A DNA stretch of 64,000 nt from Streptomyces sp. NBC_00250 (GTDB lineage Bacteria; Actinomycetota; Actinomycetes; Streptomycetales; Streptomycetaceae): assembly GCF_036192275.1 (NCBI RefSeq), contig NZ_CP108088.1:5829501-5893500 (forward strand), given 5' to 3'. The position numbers and the translations under genes are program-made. Within the stretch, counting starts at the first letter, position 1. Every line of letters begins with the position of its first letter. Below, one piece after another: positions 15,874 through 24,991 of the stretch. The notes below the pieces were generated by a model. That model was not told the DNA's origin, did not search any database, and was given only the letters and a program-made list of their open reading frames with translations.

Positions 15874-16452
15874 TCAGGTGGCGCGGTCGTCGATCTCCAC
15901 GCGGGGCGCCGTGTCGTGCCAGACGCAGAAGACGGACAGCTCCCGGCCGTCCGCGGTGAACGTGACCCGGATCCAGCTCGGCTGCTTCCACACCTGCATC
16001 TGCCAGCCGGAGGCCGGGGTCGCCGAGACCAGCTCGGCCGAGGTCTCGCCCAGGTCGAAGGTGACCCGGCCGCCGTCCACGGTGTAGCTCTTCACGTTCG
16101 AGTCCGTGGGGGGAGTGGTGGCGGGCGGAGCCTGCGTCGTCGGCTGCGCCTGCCGCGAGGGGGTCGCCGACGGGGTCGACGGGGTCGAACGGCCGCCGCT
16201 CGGCGTCGGCTTGCTCGTGACGGACGCGGAGGGCTCGACGGTGGTGGGCCGCCGGGTCGAGGACGTCAGCGGATCGCTGCCGGCCGTGACCGGTTCGTCG
16301 GCGCTGCCGGCCGGGAGGGGCAGCGCGCGCGGGGGGTCGTACACCGTGCCGGACAGCACCGTGTGCACTCCCCACCAGGACAGGGTGACCGCCGCGCCGG
16401 TGGCGAGCGACCAGGCCAGGGCGTGAACGAGTCCTCTTCGCATCGGGGCCAT
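15874..16452 (-). CDS. Membrane-anchored or secreted protein with Ser/Thr/Pro linker
   Basis: 192 aa. One N-terminal hydrophobic segment (LVHALAWSLATGAAVTLSWW, about residues 8-27) acts as a signal or anchor; a long S/T/P-rich linker (about 70-105) leads to a C-terminal beta domain of about 75 residues (SYTVDGGRVTFDLGETSAEL ... VEIDDRA). Topology suggests an outside-facing domain on a flexible stalk. Start ATG 16452; ATG 16443 is an alternative. It is divergent from the two-component system at 16532, so it could be a target or accessory sensor. No family recognised. Confidence 0.65.
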   Translation of the reverse strand: MAPMRRGLVHALAWSLATGAAVTLSWWGVHTVLSGTVYDPPRALPLPAGSADEPVTAGSDPLTSSTRRPTTVEPSASVTSKPTPSGGRSTPSTPSATPSRQAQPTTQAPPATTPPTDSNVKSYTVDGGRVTFDLGETSAELVSATPASGWQMQVWKQPSWIRVTFTADGRELSVFCVWHDTAPRVEIDDRAT

Positions 16453-16531
16453 ACTGCACCACCCCCGGCGGACCCCCGCCGGAGGGTGGTCCTCTCCTGC
16501 ACCTTCCCCCGAATGGCGTACGGTGCGGCCC

Positions 16532-17233
16532 ATGGCAAGTGTGCTCGTGGTCGAGGACGACCAGTTCGTGCGCTCCGCCCTCATCCGCCAGCTTTCCGAG
16601 GCCTCCCACACGGTACGGAGCGTCGGTACGGCTCTGGAGGCGTTGCGCGAGGTCGCCCATTTCCGTTTCGACGTGGTCATCCTGGACCTCGGACTGCCCG
16701 ACCTGGACGGGTCCGAGGCGCTCAAGATGCTGCGCGGAATCACCGACGTACCGGTGATCATCGCGACCGCCCGGGACGACGAGGCGGAGATCGTACGGCT
16801 CCTCCACGCCGGGGCCGACGACTACCTCGTGAAGCCCTTCTCGGTCGACCACCTCTCGGCCCGGATGGCCGCCGTCCTGCGCCGGGCGCGGTCCACCGCC
16901 GGCGAGGCGCCGCCGTCCCGGGCGATCCAGGTCGGCGGGCTCACCGTCGACCCGCTGCGCCGTCAGGCGGAGCTCGACGGGGCGCCCCTGGACCTGACCC
17001 GGCGCGAGTTCGACCTGCTGGCCTTCCTCGCCGGGCGGCCCGGAGTGGTCGTCCCGCGCAAGGAGCTGCTCGCCGAGGTGTGGCAGCAGTCGTACGGGGA
17101 CGACCAGACCATCGACGTACATTTGTCATGGCTGCGGCGGAAATTGGGTGAGACGGCCGCCCGGCCCCGCTATCTGCACACCCTGCGCGGGGTCGGCGTG
17201 AAGCTGGAGCCGCCCCGGGAGCCGCAGCCGTGA
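16532..17233 (+). CDS. OmpR-family response regulator
   Basis: 233 aa, ATG 16532. Receiver domain with acidic pocket VVEDDQF, phosphoacceptor Asp in VILDLGLPDLDG (about residue 51), switch Thr/Ser in IIATARDD and conserved Lys in DDYLVKPFS. The C-terminal winged helix (LTRREFDLLAFLAGRPGVVV, TIDVHLSWLRRKLGE, RGVGVKLE) is the OmpR/PhoB type. It acts as a phosphorylation-dependent transcription factor. Its stop overlaps the kinase start by four bases. In S. coelicolor a two-component pair occupies the comparable place (about SCO2800/2801, from memory). Confidence 0.93.
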   Translation: MASVLVVEDDQFVRSALIRQLSEASHTVRSVGTALEALREVAHFRFDVVILDLGLPDLDGSEALKMLRGITDVPVIIATARDDEAEIVRLLHAGADDYLVKPFSVDHLSARMAAVLRRARSTAGEAPPSRAIQVGGLTVDPLRRQAELDGAPLDLTRREFDLLAFLAGRPGVVVPRKELLAEVWQQSYGDDQTIDVHLSWLRRKLGETAARPRYLHTLRGVGVKLEPPREPQP

Positions 17234-18639
17234 GATGGGCGCTCGTCAAGGTGTCGCTCGCCGTCACCGCCATGGTCGTCGTCGCCTTCGCCGTACCCCT
17301 CGGGCTCGTCGTCAAGGAGATGGCCCGCGACCGGGCCTTCTCCAACGCCGAACGGAGGGCCGCCGGCCTCGCCCCCGTCCTCGCCATCACCACCGACCGC
17401 GACGAGCTCGACAAGGCCGTCGCCACCACCGAGGACGGGTCCGCCGGGCGGCTCGCCGTCCACGTGCCCGCCGCCGAACCCGGCGACATCGCCCTGGAGA
17501 TCGGCACCCGACGGGCCGGCGAGGAGGAGCTCGACGCCACCCGCCGGCTCGGCCGGGCCTCCATCGCCGAGGTCCCGGGCGGCTTCGCGCTGCTCCAGCC
17601 CACCGCGCTCAGCAGCGGCAAGGTCGCCGTCGTCGAACTCTTCGTCCCCGAGGGCGAGGTGTCCAACGGAGTCGCCACCGCCTGGCTGGTCCTCGCCGGC
17701 GTCGGCATCGCCCTGATCGTCGGCTCCGTCGCCGTCGCCGACCGGCTCGGCGTCCGGATGGTCCAGCCCGCGCAGCGGCTCGCGGGCGCCGCCCACGACC
17801 TCGGTGAGGGAAGGCTCGGCGCACGCGTCCCCGAGGAGGGCCCGCCCGAACTCAAGTCGGCCGCCGTCGCGTTCAACTCCATGGCCGACCAGGTCGTCCA
17901 ACTCCTCGCCAACGAACGGGAACTGGCCGCCGACCTCTCCCACCGGCTGCGCACCCCGCTCACCGTGCTCCGCCTCAACGCGGCCTCGCTGGGCTCGGGA
18001 CCGGCCGCCGAGCAGACCCGCGCGGCCGTCGAACAGCTGGAGCGCGAGGTCGACACCATCATCCGTACGGCCCGGGACGCGAAGCCGCAGACCCAGGCCA
18101 CCGGCCCGGGAGCGGGCTGCGACGCCGCCGAAGTGGTCCGCGAGCGCATGGAGTTCTGGTCGGCGCTCGCCGAGGACGAGGGCCGCCGGGTCCGCGTCGC
18201 GGGCGTCGAGCGCCCGGTCCGCATCCCCGTCGCCCGCCCCGAACTCGTCGCCGCGCTCGACGCCCTGCTCGGCAACGTCTTCCGGCACACCCCCGAGGGC
18301 ACGGCCTTCTCCATCGACGTCCACAACGGAGACGACGCCGTCATCGTCCTCGTCTCCGACGCGGGCCCCGGCATCGCCGACCCCGCCGCCGCGCTCGCCC
18401 GCGGCAACAGCGGGGCCAGGGACGGCTCCACGGGCCTCGGCCTGGACATCGTGCGGCGGATGGCGGAGGTCACCGGGGGCGACGTCCGCATCGGGCACTC
18501 GGTGCTCGGCGGCACGGAGGTCAGGATCTGGATCGGCCTCGACGGCCGCCGCACGGGCGGCGCCGCCGGGCGCCGGGGCCACCGTCCGGCACGCCGCCGA
18601 CGTGGCGGCACGGGCACCCGCAGGGCCGCCGAAGGCTGA
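17230..18639 (+). CDS. Two-component sensor histidine kinase
   Basis: 469 aa, GTG at 17230 inside GTGA overlap with the regulator stop. Two transmembrane helices (about residues 8-28 and 147-170) enclose an outside sensor loop of about 115 residues; then a HAMP linker, H-box AADLSHRLRTPLTVL, N-box GNVFRHTPEG and G-boxes DAGPGIAD and STGLGLDIV. It should phosphorylate the adjacent regulator. The last 35 residues (GRRTGGAAGRRGHRP and on) are Arg-rich and fall in the first copy of a repeated DNA element, so the native tail has probably been changed by repeat expansion. Confidence 0.93.
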   Translation: MRWALVKVSLAVTAMVVVAFAVPLGLVVKEMARDRAFSNAERRAAGLAPVLAITTDRDELDKAVATTEDGSAGRLAVHVPAAEPGDIALEIGTRRAGEEELDATRRLGRASIAEVPGGFALLQPTALSSGKVAVVELFVPEGEVSNGVATAWLVLAGVGIALIVGSVAVADRLGVRMVQPAQRLAGAAHDLGEGRLGARVPEEGPPELKSAAVAFNSMADQVVQLLANERELAADLSHRLRTPLTVLRLNAASLGSGPAAEQTRAAVEQLEREVDTIIRTARDAKPQTQATGPGAGCDAAEVVRERMEFWSALAEDEGRRVRVAGVERPVRIPVARPELVAALDALLGNVFRHTPEGTAFSIDVHNGDDAVIVLVSDAGPGIADPAAALARGNSGARDGSTGLGLDIVRRMAEVTGGDVRIGHSVLGGTEVRIWIGLDGRRTGGAAGRRGHRPARRRRGGTGTRRAAEG

Positions 18640-18790
18640 GGGGCATTCGCCCGGCCCGCCGCCGACGGGTGGCTCGGGCACCCGCAGGGCCGCCGAAGGC
18701 TGAGCCGACCGACACCCGTCCGGCACGCCGCCGACGTGGCGGCACGGGCACCCGCAGGGCCGCCGAAGGTTGAGGGGCATTCGCCCGGCC
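18582..18790. repeat. 75-bp repeat, two near-identical copies with a partial copy between
   Basis: Copy one is 18582-18656 and copy three 18716-18790; they differ at a single position (AAGGC versus AAGGT). A shortened variant lies at 18657-18704. All share GGGCACCCGCAGGGCCGCCG. The first copy codes for the kinase C-terminus, the others are in the gap before the chitinase. Confidence 0.85.
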
Positions 18791-18937
18791 CCCAACCTTT
18801 CGTGGTTCCGATGCCTTCCTTAAGCGGAGCCTAAGGATCCCCGCCCGCGTCCCCGGACGCCCTTTTGTCCGTCTTCCGGTCGCTAGCGTGCTGCCGCACC
18901 CCCTCCCCACCCCCCAGCACGCAGAGGCAGGCACGCG

Positions 18938-20473
18938 ATGGGCACCAGTTCGCACCGGCGCAGGGCGAGCACCAGGACCAAGGTCGTCGGAGCGGTCGTC
19001 GCCGCCGCGGTCGTCGGCGGCGCCGCGTTCGCGCTCACGGGTACGGCCCAGGCCGCCGCGGTCGGCGCGGCCTACACCAGGACCAGCTCCTGGACCGGCG
19101 GCTACACCGGCCAGTACGTCGTCACCAACGAGACCTCCGCCGCCCAGTCCGACTGGACCCTGGAGTTCGACCTTCCGGCCGGGACGACCATCGGCTCCCT
19201 CTGGAACGGCGAGCACACCGTCTCCGGCAGCCACGTCACCGTGAAGCCGGCGAGCTGGAACAAGCAGCTCGCGCCCGGCCAGTCCGTCACCGTCGGCTTC
19301 GTCACCTCCGCCGCCGGACAGGCCGGCGACCCCGCCAACTGCCTGATCAACAAGGCGACCTGCTCCGCGGGAGGCACCGCGCCCACCCCCAGTGGCCGCC
19401 CCACCGACCAGCCCACCGCCACCGCCTCCCCCTCGGCGACCGCCACCACGAGCCCGAAGCCGACCGCCACGGCCACCACGAGCCCCAAGCCGACGGCCAC
19501 CGCCACCACCACGGCGCCCCCGACCCCCACCGCCACCCCCACCCCGACACCCACGGCGACCGCGACCGGCGCGCCCGTCACCGCCGCCAAGTACGCCCCG
19601 TACGTCGACACCTCGCTCTACCCGACGTACGACCTGCTCGCGACCGCCGACGCCACCGGTGTGAAGGAGTTCAACCTCGCCTTCATCACCTCCGGCGGCT
19701 CCTGCGCCCCGCTGTGGGGCGGGGTCACCGACCTGGCGAGCGACAAGGTCGCCGCCCAGATAGGCGCCCTGCGCGCCAAGGGCGGTGACGTCCGGGTCTC
19801 CTTCGGCGGCGCCGCCGGTCACGAGCTGGCCCTGAACTGCTCCTCGTCCTCGGCGCTGGCCGCCGCGTACGGCAAGGTCATCGACCAGTACAAGCTGACC
19901 AAGGTCGACTTCGACGTCGAGGGCGCGGCCCTGCCGGACACCGCCGCCAACACCCGCCGCTCACAGGCGATCGCCCAGCTCCAGAAGTCCCACCCCGGCC
20001 TGAACGTCTCCTTCACCCTGCCGGTCATGCCCGAGGGCCTGACCCAGCCGGGCGTCGACCTGCTCGCCGACGCCAAGCGGAACGGGGTCCGCATCGACGC
20101 CGTCAACATCATGGCGATGGACTACGGGCCGGCGTACAGCGCCGACATGGGCACCTACGCGATCCAGGCCGCCACCGCGACCCAGGCGCAGATCAAGGGC
20201 GTCCTCGGGCTCTCCGACGCCGCCGCCTGGAAGGCCGTCGCCGTCACCCCGATGATCGGCGTCAACGACGTCGCGAGCGAGATCTTCAAGGTCGACGACG
20301 CCACCCAGCTCGTCGACTTCGCGAAGTCGAAGGGCATCGGCTGGCTCTCGATGTGGTCCTCGACCCGGGACAAGCAGTGCGCGTCCGGCGCGGTGAACTA
20401 CGCGGACGCCACCTGCTCCTCGATCCTCCAGCAGCCGCTGGCCTTCACGAAGGCCTTCGCCGCCTACAAGTAG
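18938..20473 (+). CDS. Secreted chitinase: CBM2 - Pro/Thr linker - GH18
   Basis: 511 aa. A twin-Arg-free signal peptide (about residues 1-40, hydrophobic VVGAVVAAAVVGGAAFAL) is followed by a CBM2 domain (about 41-145: YTRTSSWTGGYTGQYVVTN, Trp-rich, Cys near its end), a linker of TATASPSATATTSPKPTA repeats, and a GH18 catalytic domain (about 215-511). The catalytic motif is KVDFDVEG with D324, D326 and E328. Product: exported enzyme cutting chitin, held on the polymer by CBM2. AGAGGCAGG precedes ATG 18938. The 300 bases upstream hold repeat copies; I saw no clear DasR site there. Confidence 0.92.
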   Translation: MGTSSHRRRASTRTKVVGAVVAAAVVGGAAFALTGTAQAAAVGAAYTRTSSWTGGYTGQYVVTNETSAAQSDWTLEFDLPAGTTIGSLWNGEHTVSGSHVTVKPASWNKQLAPGQSVTVGFVTSAAGQAGDPANCLINKATCSAGGTAPTPSGRPTDQPTATASPSATATTSPKPTATATTSPKPTATATTTAPPTPTATPTPTPTATATGAPVTAAKYAPYVDTSLYPTYDLLATADATGVKEFNLAFITSGGSCAPLWGGVTDLASDKVAAQIGALRAKGGDVRVSFGGAAGHELALNCSSSSALAAAYGKVIDQYKLTKVDFDVEGAALPDTAANTRRSQAIAQLQKSHPGLNVSFTLPVMPEGLTQPGVDLLADAKRNGVRIDAVNIMAMDYGPAYSADMGTYAIQAATATQAQIKGVLGLSDAAAWKAVAVTPMIGVNDVASEIFKVDDATQLVDFAKSKGIGWLSMWSSTRDKQCASGAVNYADATCSSILQQPLAFTKAFAAYK

Positions 20474-20564
20474 CCCCCGGACAAGCAGCCCCCGGACAAG
20501 CAGCCCAGGACAGCACCCCCCGGACCAGTCGGTCCGCCCCAGGAGCCATCGCGCCCCCCACACC

Positions 20565-20608
20565 GCGCGCCCCGGCCGGAGCCACCCCACCTCCCGGCCG
20601 GGGCGCGC
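20565..20608. terminator. Strong terminator after the chitinase gene
   Basis: Perfect 15-base arms GCGCGCCCCGGCCGG (20565-20579) and its complement (20594-20608) with a 14-base loop. Before it, an AGCCCCCGGACAAGC direct repeat (20472-20501) follows the chitinase stop directly. Confidence 0.85.
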
Positions 20609-20710
20609 ACTCCTGTGTCCGCGCGCCGCCAGGCGAAGCACCCGATCGCGTGCCCCGCGCGGCCCCGCGGCAGCTCGACCCCGTCGAACGTCTTCGACGA
20701 TCCCCGGACC

Positions 20711-20753
20711 TTGACCGTGTTCTGACACCACCTCAATAGTGGGAGCGCTCCCA
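20711..20753 (+). promoter_or_regulatory. Promoter with CebR-type operator for GH74-GH10 genes
   Basis: TTGACC (20711-20716) and CAATAG (20734-20739) with a 17-base spacer form a plausible promoter. Directly after it, TGGGAGCGCTCCCA (20740-20753) is a perfect palindrome identical to the known binding sequence of CebR, the LacI-family repressor of cellulose use in Streptomyces that is released by cello-oligosaccharides. Its position at the start of transcription fits repression. Confidence 0.85.
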
Positions 20754-20775
20754 TTCAATCTTCGACGGGATATCC

Positions 20776-23421
20776 ATGCGCAGCACACGCCATCTGCTCG
20801 CGGGGCTCGCCCTCACCGCGGGCCTCCTCACGGGGGCGGCACCCGCCACGGCCGCCCCCACCCCCGCTGCCGCAACAGCGGCCTCCTACACCTGGAAGAA
20901 CGTCCGCGTCGACGGCGGCGGCTTCGTCCCCGGCATCGTCTTCAACCGGACCGAGAAGAACCTCGTCTACGCCCGCACGGACATCGGCGGCGCCTACCGC
21001 TGGAACCAGGCCGCCTCCTCCTGGACCCCGCTCCTCGACGCCGTCGACTGGGACCACTGGGGCCACACCGGGGTCGTCGGTCTCGCCTCCGACAGCGTCG
21101 ACCCCGACAAGGTGTACGCGGCGGTCGGCACGTACACGAACGACTGGGACCCCGGCAACGGCGCCGTCCTCCGCTCCGCCGACCGGGGCGCCACCTGGCA
21201 GCGCACCGACCTCCCCTTCAAGCTCGGCGGCAACATGCCGGGCCGCGGCATGGGCGAGCGCCTCGCCGTCGACCCGCACAAGAACAGCGTCCTCTACCTC
21301 GGCACCCCCAGCGGCAACGGCCTCTGGCGTTCCACCGACTCCGGCGTCACCTGGTCGAAGGTCACCTCCTTCACCAACCCCGGCAACCACCAGCAGGACC
21401 CGACCGACACCAGCGGCTACAACTCCGACGAACAGGGCATCGTCTGGGTCACCTTCGACGAGTCCACCGGCACCGCCGGCAGTGCCACCGGCACCCTCTA
21501 CGTCGGCGTCGGCGACAAGCAGAACGCCGTCTACCGCTCCACCGACGCCGGCGCCACCTGGACCCGGCTCCCCGGCCAGCCCACCGGCCACCTGGCCCAC
21601 AAGGGCGTCCTCGACGCGGAGAACGGCTACCTCTACCTCGCGTACAGCGACACGGCGGGCCCCTACGACGGCGCCAAGGGCCAGGTCTGGCGGTACGCCA
21701 CCGCCACCGGCACCTGGACGGACATCAGCCCCGTCGCCGAGGCCGACACCTACTACGGCTTCAGCGGACTCACCGTCGACCGGCAGAACCCCGGCACCGT
21801 CATGGTCTCCGGCTACAGCTCCTGGTTCCCCGACACCCAGATCTTCCGCTCCACCGACAGCGGCGGCAGCTGGACCAGGGCCTGGGACTACACCTCGTAC
21901 CCGAACCGCGCCGACCGCTACACGATGGACGTCTCCTCCGTGCCCTGGCTGACCTGGGGCGCCGACCCGGCCCCGCCCGAGCAGACCCCGAAGCTCGGCT
22001 GGATGACCGAGGCCCTGGAGATCGACCCCTTCGACTCGAACCGCATGATGTACGGCACCGGCGCCACCGTGTACGGCACCCAGGACCTCGGCAAGTGGGA
22101 CACCGGCACGAAGTTCACCATCCGGCCCATGGTCCGGGGCCTTGAGGAGACGGCCGTCCTCGACCTGGCCTCTCCGCCCTCCGGGGCCCCGCTGATCAGC
22201 GCCCTCGGCGACATCGGCGGCTTCCGGCACACGGACCTCACCAAGGTCCCGTCGATGATGTTCACCGGCCCCAACTTCACCTCCACCACCAGCGTCGACT
22301 TCGCCGAGACCAAGCCCGACACCGTCGTGCGCGCCGGGAACCTCGACGGCGGCCCACGCGTCGCGTTCTCCACCGACAACGGCACCAACTGGCGGGCCGG
22401 CCAGGAACCTTCGGGCGTCACCGGCGGCGGCACGGTCGCCGCGTCGGCGGACGGCAGCCGCTTCGTCTGGAGCCCGGACGGTACGGGCGTCCAGACCGGC
22501 ACCGGCAGCGCCTGGACGGCCTCCACCGGCGTCCCGGCCGGCGCGACCGTCGAGTCCGACCGCGTCGACCCGCTCACCTTCTACGCCGTCAAGTCCGGCA
22601 CCTTCTACGCCAGTACGGACGGCGGTGCGAGCTTCACCGCCCGCGCCACCGGCCTCCCCGCCAAGGGCGACGTCCGCTTCAAGGCCGTCCCCGGCAGGAA
22701 GGGCGACCTCTGGCTCTCCGGCGGCGCCCCCGACGCCACCTACGGCCTCTGGCACTCCACCGACGGCGGCGTCACCTTCACCCGGGTCTCCGGGGTCGAG
22801 CAGGCCGACACCATCGGCTTCGGCAAGGCCGCCCCGGGAGCCACGTACCCCGCCCTCTACACGAGCGCGAAGATCGGCGGCGTACGCGGCATCTTCCGCT
22901 CCACCGACGCGGGCGCGAGCTGGGTCCGCGTCAACGACGACGCCCACCAGTGGGGCTGGACCGGCGGCGCGATCACCGGCGACCCCCGTGTCTACGGCCG
23001 GGTGTACGTCTCCACCAACGGCCGCGGCATCATCTACGGCGACACGAGCGAGACCGGCGGCGGTGACGGCGGCGGCACCACCGAGCCGCCCGCGCCCACC
23101 GGCGCCTGCAAGGTCGCGTACAAGGTGACCAACCAGTGGCAGGGCGGCTTCCAGGCCGACGTCACCCTCACCAACACCTCCACCACCGCCTGGACCGGCT
23201 GGAAGCTCGGCTGGGACTACCCGGCGGGCCAGCGCGTCGGCCAGATGTGGAACGCGACCCCCGTCCGGACGGGCACCGCCGTCACCGCCCAGAACGTCGG
23301 CTGGAACGGCGCCGTCGCCGCCGGAGCCTCCGCCTCCTTCGGCTTCACCGGCACCTGGACCGGCACCAACCCCGTACCGGCCGCCTTCACCCTCGGAGGT
23401 GCGACGTGCTCCGTCGCCTGA
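20776..23421 (+). CDS. Secreted GH74 xyloglucanase with C-terminal CBM2
   Basis: 881 aa. Signal peptide about 1-27 (LLAGLALTAGLLTGAAPATA). The catalytic part (about 35-755) is a GH74 seven-bladed-propeller pair, with NLVYARTDIGGAYRW, LPFKLGGNMPGRGMGERL and repeated RSTDSGxxW-type strands. A Gly/Thr linker leads to CBM2 (about 785-881, NQWQGGFQADVTLTNTS, ends with Cys). It should cut the xyloglucan backbone outside the cell. The operator upstream makes it cello-oligosaccharide inducible by inference. The 3' end overlaps the GH10 gene by 16 bases, and the GH10 ribosome binding site lies in its last codons. Confidence 0.92.
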   Translation: MRSTRHLLAGLALTAGLLTGAAPATAAPTPAAATAASYTWKNVRVDGGGFVPGIVFNRTEKNLVYARTDIGGAYRWNQAASSWTPLLDAVDWDHWGHTGVVGLASDSVDPDKVYAAVGTYTNDWDPGNGAVLRSADRGATWQRTDLPFKLGGNMPGRGMGERLAVDPHKNSVLYLGTPSGNGLWRSTDSGVTWSKVTSFTNPGNHQQDPTDTSGYNSDEQGIVWVTFDESTGTAGSATGTLYVGVGDKQNAVYRSTDAGATWTRLPGQPTGHLAHKGVLDAENGYLYLAYSDTAGPYDGAKGQVWRYATATGTWTDISPVAEADTYYGFSGLTVDRQNPGTVMVSGYSSWFPDTQIFRSTDSGGSWTRAWDYTSYPNRADRYTMDVSSVPWLTWGADPAPPEQTPKLGWMTEALEIDPFDSNRMMYGTGATVYGTQDLGKWDTGTKFTIRPMVRGLEETAVLDLASPPSGAPLISALGDIGGFRHTDLTKVPSMMFTGPNFTSTTSVDFAETKPDTVVRAGNLDGGPRVAFSTDNGTNWRAGQEPSGVTGGGTVAASADGSRFVWSPDGTGVQTGTGSAWTASTGVPAGATVESDRVDPLTFYAVKSGTFYASTDGGASFTARATGLPAKGDVRFKAVPGRKGDLWLSGGAPDATYGLWHSTDGGVTFTRVSGVEQADTIGFGKAAPGATYPALYTSAKIGGVRGIFRSTDAGASWVRVNDDAHQWGWTGGAITGDPRVYGRVYVSTNGRGIIYGDTSETGGGDGGGTTEPPAPTGACKVAYKVTNQWQGGFQADVTLTNTSTTAWTGWKLGWDYPAGQRVGQMWNATPVRTGTAVTAQNVGWNGAVAAGASASFGFTGTWTGTNPVPAAFTLGGATCSVA

Positions 23422-24752
23422 TCACCGGCGCCGCCCTGCTCGCCGCGGTCCTCACGACCACCGCCACCCCCGCTTCGGCCGCCGACACCCCGCTGCGGGA
23501 CCTCGCCGCGGCCCGCGGCGTCTACGTCGGCACCGCCGTCACCGCGGGGAAGCTCACCGGCGGGTACGCGGACGTCGCCGGGGCCCAGTTCGGCTCCCTC
23601 ACCCCCGGCAACGAGATGAAGTGGGACTCCGTGGAGCCCGCGCGGGGCACGTACGACTGGACCGGCGCGGACCGCCTCGTCGCCTTCGCCGAGGCCCACG
23701 GCCAGCAGGTGCGCGGCCACACCCTCGTCTGGCACAGCCAGCTCCCCGGCTGGCTCACGAGCGGCACCTGGAGCGCCGCCCGGCTCCGCACCCTCATGAC
23801 CGACCACATCACCGCCGAGGCCGGCCGCTACCGGGGCCGGATCGACCACTGGGACGTCGTCAACGAACCCCTGAACGAGGACGGCACCCTGCGTCAGTCC
23901 CTCTGGGGCGCGGCCCTCGGCGAGTCGTACATCGCGGACGCCTTCCGCGCGGCCCGCGCCGCCGACCCGGCCGCGAAGCTCTACCTCAACGACTACTCGA
24001 CCGACGCCGTCGGCGCGAAGAGCGACGGCATGTACGCCCTGGTGAAGCGGCTCCTCGCGCAGGGCGTGCCGGTCGACGGGGTCGGCTTCCAGGCCCATCT
24101 CGTCCTCGGCCAGGTCCCCGCCTCCCTGGAGGCCAACCTGCGCCGCTTCGCCGAACTCGGCGTGGACGTGGCGATCACCGAGCTGGACATCCGGATGCCA
24201 CTGCCCGCGACGGACGCGAAGCCGGCCCAGCAGAAGGCGGACTACGCCTCCGTCCTGCGGGCCTGCCTCGCCGTCACCCGCTGCGCGGGCGTCACGGTCT
24301 GGGGCTTCACCGACTCGGACTCCTGGATCCCGGACTTCTTCCCGGGCCAGGGCGCGGCGACGCCGTACGACGAGAACCTCGCACCCAAGCCCGCGTACGC
24401 CGGGATCGCCGAGACACTCGCCCCGGTGACCCCACCCGCCCCGGGTGTGTGTTCCGTCACATATGCCGTCACCAGTCAGTGGACGGGCGGTTTCACGGCC
24501 CAGGTCACCCTCCGGAACACGGGTACGGCCCCGCTGAACGGCTGGACGGTCCGCTGGACGCAGCCCGCCGGCCAGCGGGTCACCCAGGCGTGGAACGCGA
24601 CGGTCGCCCAGGCCGGGGCGGAGGTGACGGCCTCGCACCTCTCGTACAACGCGACCGTCCCGCCGGGCGGCTCGGTCGCCTTCGGCTTCAACGGCTCCTG
24701 GTCGGGCACCAACCCGCCCCCGGCCGCCCCCGCCTGCACGCCGGGAACGTAG
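23406..24752 (+). CDS. Secreted GH10 endo-xylanase with C-terminal CBM2
   Basis: 448 aa from GTG 23406, chosen because GGAGG (23395-23399) is 6 bases upstream and the first 25 residues form a signal peptide (LITGAALLAAVLTTTATPASA). The GH10 barrel (about 26-340) has substrate motif GNEMKWDSVEP, HTLVWHSQLPGW, acid/base E154 in VVNEPLN and nucleophile E259 in ITELDI. CBM2 (about 350-448) starts CSVTYAVTSQWTGGF. It should cut xylan internally. Translation is coupled to the GH74 gene by a 16-base overlap. A strong terminator follows 8 bases after the stop. Confidence 0.93.
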   Translation: MLRRLITGAALLAAVLTTTATPASAADTPLRDLAAARGVYVGTAVTAGKLTGGYADVAGAQFGSLTPGNEMKWDSVEPARGTYDWTGADRLVAFAEAHGQQVRGHTLVWHSQLPGWLTSGTWSAARLRTLMTDHITAEAGRYRGRIDHWDVVNEPLNEDGTLRQSLWGAALGESYIADAFRAARAADPAAKLYLNDYSTDAVGAKSDGMYALVKRLLAQGVPVDGVGFQAHLVLGQVPASLEANLRRFAELGVDVAITELDIRMPLPATDAKPAQQKADYASVLRACLAVTRCAGVTVWGFTDSDSWIPDFFPGQGAATPYDENLAPKPAYAGIAETLAPVTPPAPGVCSVTYAVTSQWTGGFTAQVTLRNTGTAPLNGWTVRWTQPAGQRVTQAWNATVAQAGAEVTASHLSYNATVPPGGSVAFGFNGSWSGTNPPPAAPACTPGT

Positions 24753-24759
24753 GAAAAGA

Positions 24760-24793
24760 CTCAGGCCCCGGTTCTTTCGAACCGGGGCCTGAG
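24760..24793. terminator. Terminator after the xylanase gene
   Basis: Perfect 15-base arms CTCAGGCCCCGGTTC and GAACCGGGGCCTGAG around loop TTTC. It also lies right after the 3' end of minus-strand tRNA-His and can serve both. Confidence 0.9.
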
Positions 24794-24800
24794 CCATCAG

Positions 24801-24873
24801 GGTGAGTAACGGGACTTGAACCCGCGACATCCTGGACCACAACCAGGTGCTCTGCCAGCTGAGCTATACCCAC
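24801..24873 (-). tRNA. tRNA-His (anticodon GTG)
   Basis: Minus-strand cloverleaf: acceptor GTGGGTA/TACTCAC, D-arm AGCTCAGCTGGCAGAGC, anticodon arm CCTGG-TTGTGGT-CCAGG with GTG anticodon, T-arm GCGGG-TTCAAGT-CCCGT. The leading G and the C at position 73 agree with the extra G-1:C73 pair of His tRNAs. CCA is not encoded. Confidence 0.95.
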
Positions 24874-24941
24874 CATGTCCGGCGGTGTTCCCGAAGGTTT
24901 CCCCGACCGGCCGAGAAGAAGTCTACAGGGTTCTGGAGGGT

Positions 24942-24973
24942 GCTCGCGCCCGCATTGATTCGGGGGCGCGAGC
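24942..24973. terminator. Terminator after orn
   Basis: Arms GCTCGCGCCC (24942-24951) and GGGCGCGAGC (24964-24973) pair perfectly, 18 bases past the orn stop on the minus strand and upstream of tRNA-His. Confidence 0.75.
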
Positions 24974-24991
24974 GGCCCTACGCGGAGGGGG

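Noticed and set aside
18640..18937. Search for a DasR site before the CBM2-GH18 chitinase
   Set aside because: No TGGTCTAGACCA-like dyad was seen; the region is mostly repeat copies.
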